Origin: Karstenula rhodostoma CBS 690.94
Taxonomy: Eukaryota; Ascomycota; Dothideomycetes; Pleosporales; Didymosphaeriaceae
Assembly: GCA_010093485.1 (NCBI GenBank)
Contig: MU001496.1
Location: 1,949,729-2,013,728, forward strand
DNA length: 64,000 nucleotides
Reading direction: 5' to 3'
Part shown: one piece after another, positions 57,741 to 64,000 of the stretch
Layout: every line of letters starts with the position of its first letter
Numbering within the stretch: the stretch's first letter is position 1
Notes under the pieces: model-generated
The model's input: the letters and a program-made list of their open reading frames with translations, nothing else
Told to the model about the DNA's origin: nothing
The model's database searches: none
Position numbers and translations under genes: made by a program

Positions 57741-58834
57741 GGTCCTTTCGGAAGACGTGGAGGGAAGTCTGATATGGATAAGTGAGATTGATGTAATGAT
57801 GAGCAGCAGTGGTCAGATGTAGAGGGAAGGCCAAATACATGTAATATCAGTCTGCTAAGTGCTGTGAAAGATTGTGGAAACATGCAGTGGATACTGTCGA
57901 GCTCCGTTTAGGTTTCAATGGCTGCAGCCAAAATTTTGCGGGGTCTCCGCATTCTGCGCACATAAGTGGAATGCTCAAAGCTACGTTTCCAAAGGGCTAC
58001 CGGAGGATCGCGGGACGTGTTATCCCGTGGGGTCAAGTGGCCTGGATAAAGTGGCAGCTGATCCAGCATAACTACGTCCGGACGAGTGGGGATACCAGAG
58101 TCGAGAAAGACTACAGGAAGCGTGTTTGGGTACCCGAGGGGCGCCCGAAAGGAGGAGGGAGTGTTGGGTGGTCGGTGGGGTGAGTGACGGGTGAACCGTG
58201 GTCCTAGATCAACCACAGTGCTCTAGACCTGTTCGCGACAGAACTAGACCCATTGAACTGTTGTGAACATCGACTCCGGAAAGTTGCAGCATTCTAGCAC
58301 ACTTTCAAAAACACCCTCTGCTGTAGCACTCTCCGCGGCAGCAGCCGGACTCTCCCAGTCTGGGTGAGTGTGGGTGCTGATGCGGTCACTTTTCACGTGC
58401 CAAGTTGCACGTCTGCTTCTTCCTCTTCTCTTGAATGTCTGACATGTTCGTACCACGAGTGAGGAATGCGTGGATGTTCTAGCGTCTTTGAAACATTTAT
58501 AGTCTACTCCAGGTATCCTAAAGGCGGGGTTGAGCAACGATCAACGTTATGTGTTTCGCAACTCCCCTGATACGGGGAAAACTGAGCAAAGCAAAACCAC
58601 GGTATCAATTTCAGTGCCATTTTCTCTTTTGCTCCGACTGTAGCGACCCTGGAAGCATGTCTGCATGCCTATGCAAAACTTACATCTTGCAATTTCAGCC
58701 ATTTTGTATAGACGTAAGAGATCTGTACCAAATCATGTTGCGGGCTTGAGCTGGAAGCAAGTAATCATACATTCAATTTTCGAGTAGCATAAAAACGAGC
58801 CTCTGTAGGAATTACATCGGAAGAATAGTACGCT
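57741..58834. other. Intergenic region between PRISE and monooxygenase relics
   Basis: About 1.1 kb without recognisable coding sequence. Open frames at 57,872-58,216 and 58,244-58,537 resemble nothing known to me. Confidence 0.5.
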
Positions 58835-60345
58835 TTAAGAGCATCGCTCCTGTTGACCGAGGATTTGGTCAAAGACCGAAGAAAGCTTCCTCACACGGTT
58901 CTTGACTAGGTTCTGGCAACGCCAGGCAACAAAATGGTCAGGTCTGACCAGGATCGCTCCGTTTTCGTCCATTCCACGTACCGGATACTCTTCTCTGTAG
59001 CATTCAATGTAGTCACCTCCATAGGTGTGGCGTGAAAGGCACGTGCTACCTACGCGTGGGCGCTCAATCGAGCTCAATCGAGCTTGGGCCAGCCGGATCC
59101 ATATATATATCGAGCCTGGGAGCTTCTCTCCCTACGCCCAGTGACAATACAATCGATCACCCTGAACTTACTCCCCAACTCCCTCCAACAATAGGCAATC
59201 TTGTAAGCCCGGGCCGAGGCTCCGTCCGGACCCAAGATGGATTCTATGGCGCGGATCCATCCATCGCCACCAATACCGGTAAGCAGTGCAAAACGACCCT
59301 GACCACAGAGAACTAGGTTTGAGACTCTTCGTGATCGTCCGTTGGTTACTAACCAAACGTGCGGTAGATGATAGCCAGGGTATGTGCTGACTTTGACGTC
59401 TCGCAGTGGTTCAAGGTTTGGGGAATTGGGTGCTTCGTCACCGATTTCTACAACGATGGCTTTAGAATCTAGATATATTTGGTTCACGTGTATTATTAGA
59501 GCCTGTATCTCGAGTTCGGTTGCTTCCAACGCCTCTCGGTATCGATCACGCATTTCCGCTCCCTCTTTCGAATCAGCCCCGAGGAGCCCTGAGAAGGTTT
59601 TTCGGCTATTGTGATCAAGGCCGATGATCTTCCAGAGTCGTCGATGGGCCTCCATCCCGTCGTTTGCGCGACGCACGATGGCATCACCCACAAGTTTCCG
59701 TTCAATGGTGAGAGTATCAAGCAGTGAGGACGAAGACCATCCTTTGATGACATATGCTAGCTTCCACGCTAGGTTGAATGCATCTGATATGCAGGTGTTG
59801 CTGCCAAGCCCGTTGATAGGAGGATGGCGGTGGGTTGCGTCTCCGATACACAGCACCCTTCCGCTCTGCCAGTTCTCAGCGATAGTCGTTAATAGTCCAT
59901 AAGAACGATGACTAACCTTAACCCTAGTCGAGACAACCCACTCAGTCCAGGGTTTGACCATCTGGAAGTCTCCCACAGCTGACCAGTTTTGAATGCCGAG
60001 GTTCAGCACCTATTTCAGACTTCTAGGCCGGTTTTTTATGCACTCGGAAAGATCGGCAATGATGTGACTGTTGGAAAGCGGTGTTGAGCGGACGACCAAT
60101 TATAAGAATCTTCAAAGCTTCCAGTACAGCACTCCTGGCACCATCTGCACCTAATATATACCGTGACGTGATATGAAAATCTCCTCCGGTGGCCTTGTCT
60201 CGCAAAATTGTTCACGACAGTATCGGCTTCCTGCACGAAATGAACGAACTACGTATGAAATCGGAACTCTGCGCCTTGTGCTGTCGCTGTTTCAACCAGC
60301 ACAGGCTCAATAAAAGTTTGGGGGAGGTCAGACATAGAGCAGCGA
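58835..60345 (-). pseudogene. FAD-dependent phenol-hydroxylase-like monooxygenase relic
   Basis: The recognisable part starts near 60,345 with S-M-S-D-L-P-Q-T-F-I-E-P-V-L-V and reaches a TAG at 60,251-60,249. It changes frame to Y-I-L-G-A-D-G-A-R-S-A-V, changes frame again near 60,085, and meets TAG 60,012-60,010. A long frame then includes the FAD motif G-D-A-T-H-R-H-P-P-I-N-G-L-G-S-N and D-A-F-N-L-A-W-K-L-A. A 122-nt intron (59,171-59,050, GTAAGT...GTAG) joins the thioredoxin-like tail, with G-A-I-L-V-R-P-D-H-F-V-A-W-R, to the stop at 58,835. The first 110 or so residues, including the N-terminal GxGxxG fold, are missing; the sequence there is the end of the neighbouring regulator relic. 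Family members hydroxylate aromatic rings in metabolite pathways. Confidence 0.82.
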
Positions 60346-60349
60346 CTAA

Positions 60350-62660
60350 CCTGGTCTCTTACTTTCTGTTCCTGATTCCTTTGCAACGCTACTCCAGATA
60401 TTGCATGCGCGCTTGGCTGCGGTGCGACCTTCGGAAGATATTGCCCATTCACGCACAGTCGTGATTAGACCATTTCCAACCATTCTGTCATCGGCTCTTC
60501 AATATTGAATTTGATGCAGCTCTTCGAGGGGCACAAGAAGACGAATGAACCCTAGGTGAAAGAGTATCAAACTACTCATCAAACTGCTGCGGCCATGGTT
60601 GGTCCTGACGAAATTCTTGGCCAGAGGAAGACTAGGCTCCCATTTCTCCAGAGGAGATAACAACCGATCACGTTCTCTTCGTAGCTCTGCTATTTGCCGT
60701 CCCGTAACTTCCAAGCCATATGCTTCAGACTCGTTGAAGGCAGAGGGGCAATCTTGGCTATTTCGCCGCGCCGGCGCGCCGGCTCAGTCCTCATGTTTCC
60801 AACAGAGACGGCGCTGGCTTCAGGTGGAGTGGGATCAGAATCAAAGAGTCCATTCGTATTATTTGTCAAGCGCGCGAACACGTCTCGGTCTTTCGAAAAG
60901 CACCATATTGGGTACACTAACCCGAACATAAGTAGCTCCTGGCCAGCGGGGTCCAGGCGTGGAAGCGGTTCGTTTTGGTCCATGGCGATGCGAAATATGT
61001 CTGCGGCCCACAGTTCCTGACTAGGGGTCTGGTCGTGCTCTATTATCTGCAAACACAGACTAATAGATAGGTCTTCGCCACGCCAGACGGCGTCGCATGT
61101 TGGAAACTGAAGATTAATCTCCTCCATCGAGACAATGGCTTGGTATGCAGCAGAGCACTTGTGTAGGCATCGCCACAAAAGATGCCAAAAGCCAACCGCC
61201 GACGTGTCTCCAGTTGTAGCCAAAGTGCAAATCGTTCCTCGTATGGAGAATGACCCTTCATTCGATGGAACTTCCCCCAAGTCTCGGACACATATGACTG
61301 GGAAAAGATTGTTTCTCCGAGCTTGCGCAACGAGTTATGCGCCGAGATGGTGGGCGTACATGAAAGCTTTTAGTTGTCCGAAATACAACGCGGCGACCTG
61401 CGCGAACAGTCGGGCTTGCGCTAGCCATACAAAGTCGTGTTCATCTTCTTCAAGTTCCAGAGGCGCAGTCAATAGTCCCCGGATATGAGTATGCATCATA
61501 GCGCCATACCCATGCCTGTGAGTCACAATATATGGCTCCAATCGAAGTCAAAAACAGGAATAGTAAAGGATGCAGCGCGTTGAATTCCAATGAGTGGGTG
61601 CTCAATAAGGGCCACAATGGTCCAAAATGCTCCACGTACTTGTTCGCAAAATGATATAGTGCTGGTGGTGTTTCCTTATCACAAGGTATTCAGAATACAC
61701 GGGCCACATTCGCCGATGCGGCCTTCCAGTAACTCGCACGGAAGTCTTCCGAGATCGGTTCAGAAGCGAAGGCAATCAGATCTTGCACGACGCGATTCTG
61801 ATCTATTTTTGAAGTCGTTGCTTCTGAAGGGTTGCGACTGGCTACATGATTCTTAGTTTGACTTCCGATGGGATTTGAGAAGGAACTTACCGGTACCGGC
61901 AACCGTCTCATGGCCACAGAAGCCCTATCCTGGCATGCGCATGTTGTAGGCCAAGTCGCTATTCCGTCAGTTTGACGACCCTCCATGAACGTATCAACTT
62001 GTGCGTTACTTCTTGCCATGGCTGAACCGCCATTTCCGCAGAAGATCGCACTTTGATCTGACTGTACCTCAGGATTGTTTGTAGGGAATGAGCTATCGAC
62101 TGAAGATGGATAAAATCCTGTTCCCACACCTCCGGTATTGTAAAAAAGCCGAGGATCCATGGAACCGAGAGGACCGGCGAAGGCATTAGGCTCAGCAGGT
62201 AACACGAATCCTAGTGAAGCCATGACCACGTCGACATATTATCCATTGGGCCATCATCTAAATAGGTCAAGTTGGTAGGTGTTACAGTTGAGAGAGGAAC
62301 ATCGGGAAGCAAGCATTCTATATGGAGCTCGTAGTTCTCTTGCAAACCAGAACTACCCTGGGCTTCGTCCTGGAGTGTAGATTGGTCATAATTCAGTTCG
62401 ACGGTATCTTCCCCGCCTGTATCAGGAGTGATCTGCTGATACGGAAGCCTCACAACGTCTGATTGGTCTGTACGCCCATTAGATCCGCGGCACATGTGGT
62501 CAACAGAAGTCTCCCTGGAGAGGCGACTCAATCTACTGGAACTGTGAGAGTATTTGCAAGTCAAGTCTGCCTTTTGACAGGTATGGCATGGATCTTGACC
62601 ATTGCATCTGGTCCTTAGTTCTCGACAGCGGTCGCAGTCGCAAGCAGTGTTGTCTGCGGG
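60350..62660 (-). pseudogene. Zn2Cys6 transcription factor relic with fungal_trans domain
   Basis: A perfect Zn2Cys6 binuclear cluster (C-x2-C-x6-C-x5-C-x2-C-x6-C) is encoded at 62,636-62,556 and followed by Y-S-H-S-S-S-R. No in-frame start codon precedes it. The frame is lost near 62,220; the middle region continues to 61,693 with one good intron (GTAAGT near 61,890). A TGA at 61,692-61,690 interrupts the fungal_trans domain just before P-P-A-L-Y-H-F. Further frame changes occur near 61,520, 61,290, 61,130 and 60,730, with stops at 61,337-61,335 (TAA) and 60,501-60,499 (TGA). Recognisable pieces include F-G-P-L-W-P-L-L, Y-G-A-M-M-H-T, A-L-Y-F-G-Q, W-L-Q-L-E-T-R-R-R-L and I-A-E-L-R-R-E-R-D. 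It was presumably the local regulator of the dead locus; now inactive. Confidence 0.82.
62556..62636 (-). other. Zn2Cys6 DNA-binding motif (within relic)
   Basis: Six cysteines with spacing 2-6-5-2-6, the exact GAL4-type pattern, in the frame starting A-C-D-C-D-R-C-R. The motif itself is undamaged although the rest of the gene is broken. Confidence 0.88.
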
Positions 62661-63465
62661 ATCCCGAATGAACGCCTTCAGCTGAAGTCAAGTTCGGCAC
62701 GATCTTGTCGGGCTGAATCTGATGGAGTTTTGAATGACGCGATAAAAGATCTTTGCGATAGAAGATAATACTGCATGTTACGTATTAGTGTTTTATATTG
62801 CTTTAATAGCTGTAGGTGTGGCGGGTTAAGGAGTTCTGAGTGCGATAGATCCTGTGACACATGCTATAGGAATACATGCTACTAAAGCGTGTCGGAAATA
62901 GGGAACCGACTTTGCACTGATTGCCTTGCAAAGTTCGTGTCATGCTCGGTGCGAATACTTGTTTTGCAAGGGAGATATCCGGACCGAACTAGCACTTAGA
63001 GTGAGAAATACGGGGTAAATGCGGGGTACGTTCCAGTGGCCTCCTTTTTGACGCTGTACCACGTGGAGAATTCCTCCACTTAGGCCTGGAGTCTTCGTTT
63101 TTGGGGCAGGATTGTTCACTTCGCGCTGACAGTCAAATATGATACTTCGCAAGCTTCTGGAAGCCGCGGCAAAACACAGTAAAGGAACTCGGTGGGGTGC
63201 CAAAACACAAAGATTTCAAATAGTCGCGCTGACAGTATCACTAGGACTTGAAATTCGCCGCTACAGATAATAGTGAGGTAATCTCTATCTATCGAAGGCC
63301 ATACAGTTACATAAACAACCGATTCCTCCTATTTACACCTCCATCATGTCGTCGTCTTTCAAGAACGCTTGGGGCTTCATAAACAGTGCGACTTCACCTG
63401 GTGTAACTTCCCTTGATAAGCCCTTGAACTTGCGTCATGAACAGAGAGAAACGGTTAAACCCTCT
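62661..63465. other. Intergenic region with right copy of the bracketing repeat
   Basis: About 800 bp between the regulator relic and the edge gene. It holds the 43-bp direct repeat (63,164-63,206) and two copies of TCGCGCTGACAGT (63,121 and 63,223). No coding sequence is recognised. Confidence 0.55.
63164..63206 (+). repeat. 43-bp direct repeat bracketing the second dead locus, right copy
   Basis: Begins CCGCGGCAAAACACAG and ends GGGTGCCAAAAC. It is in the same orientation as 56,517-56,559, which places the three relics between the two copies. Confidence 0.65.
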
Positions 63466-64000
63466 TTAGTACGGCCATATCTTCCGCATCTCTTCACCCG
63501 ATTTACCATACTCTGCACAGTGCGCAATGCAAATATCAAGGAGTTCCTTGTTCCGCTGCTGTTTCTCCTCAAAGTCATCATCAGGGGCAATCCAGCCATC
63601 GGTATCGGTACCCAGATATTCCCGGGCGAGCTCATAGATCTTGTGGTGGTCCCGATATTCTTGGAATTCATGCTGATACTTTTCAATCTCATCCTTGCTG
63701 AAATTGCATGGACAGTCGCCGGAAAATCCAGCTTCGTTCCACACGTCGGCTATGGAAATCAGGCAAACACGAAGAGGTACAATACCCTCTTCCCACGCTT
63801 CTCCGCAACGGAGGAGGAGTTGTCGGAAAAGGGGAGGAAGACGTATAGATTTGAAAACATTCTTGTTCTTGAAACCGCTGGCAGCCTCGTAAGCCTTACC
63901 CATCATTGTTTGTTTGTGTTTAAACCTGAGAATAGCTTGATCGTCGTCATCCATTTCGTCGATGTTCCCCGGGAGCGTTGGTATCTCGGACCCAAGTTCG
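63466..64000 (-). CDS. Partial C-terminus of a fungal APH/kinase-like family protein
   Basis: The frame is open from the window edge (64,000) to the stop at 63,466, giving the last 177 or so residues of a larger protein; the M-D-D-D-D methionine at 63,954 need not be the start. The ending resembles the C-terminal lobe of fungal aminoglycoside-phosphotransferase-like proteins: a G-D-C-P-x-x-F-S-K-D-E-I-E segment, a Y-x-x-Y region, and a charged helical tail with W-I-A-P-D-D-D. The kinase-like catalytic motifs would lie upstream, outside the window. There is no lesion in the visible part. Function unknown. Confidence 0.55.
   Translation of the reverse strand, partial: ELGSEIPTLPGNIDEMDDDDQAILRFKHKQTMMGKAYEAASGFKNKNVFKSIRLPPLFRQLLLRCGEAWEEGIVPLRVCLISIADVWNEAGFSGDCPCNFSKDEIEKYQHEFQEYRDHHKIYELAREYLGTDTDGWIAPDDDFEEKQQRNKELLDICIAHCAEYGKSGEEMRKIWPY

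Noticed and set aside
58244..58537. 97-codon minus-strand frame between two relics
   Set aside because: No recognisable feature and no conserved residue pattern.
59050..59110. Tandem GAGCTCGATT duplication as the start of a separate repeat element
   Set aside because: Only two 10-bp units, lying inside the proposed intron of the monooxygenase relic.

Overview
The window looks like the nuclear genome of a filamentous ascomycete (Pezizomycotina, most likely a Dothideomycete). The evidence is short 44-112 nt spliceosomal introns with ACTAAC/CTAAC-type branch sites, fungus-specific families (DUF3431, fringe-like GT31, FSH hydrolase, PRISE-like reductase, Zn2Cys6 factor), small secreted cysteine-rich proteins, and a very AT-rich block carrying the signature of repeat-induced point mutation (RIP). 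The species cannot be named from sequence alone.

Layout. Positions 1 to about 28,400 are an AT-rich block with no usable open frame. CpA and TpG are almost absent, as expected when every RIP target has been converted. Nested retrotransposon relics are still visible: a 210-bp LTR-like repeat in three copies, a Ty3/gypsy reverse transcriptase core on the minus strand near 8.5 kb, several other dispersed repeat pairs, and an inverted repeat at the right edge. There is one 16-N gap. From 28.4 kb composition abruptly becomes normal.

28.4-34.8 kb: a secreted six-cysteine protein gene, a multi-pass membrane protein with a DUF3431 domain, and a fringe-like glycosyltransferase. 35.5-43.0 kb: a secondary-metabolite-type locus with an intact cytochrome P450 and a divergent intact beta-lactamase-like protein, followed by relics of an FSH hydrolase, an MFS transporter and the first part of a polyketide synthase ketosynthase. 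The cluster core is therefore dead.

43.2-51.7 kb: conserved genes, namely a branched-chain-type aminotransferase, a queuosine-nucleotide salvage protein (DUF2419/Qng1) divergent from the SUMO E1 subunit Uba2, and an SDR reductase divergent from elongin C. 52.3-55.8 kb: three genes for secreted cysteine-containing proteins that share a phase-2 intron just after a C-x-[LF]-Y motif. One is an internal duplication and one has a GPI-anchor-like tail. 56.5-63.2 kb: a second dead locus (PRISE-like reductase, FAD phenol-hydroxylase-like monooxygenase, Zn2Cys6 factor), all with stops and frameshifts, bracketed by a 43-bp direct repeat. The right edge cuts a gene resembling fungal APH/kinase-like proteins.

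Taken together, the window joins a RIP-saturated transposon graveyard, secreted-protein genes and two decaying metabolic loci to a conserved core segment. All splice sites were deduced by eye from reading frame, family conservation and GT/AG (in one case GC/AG) signals.
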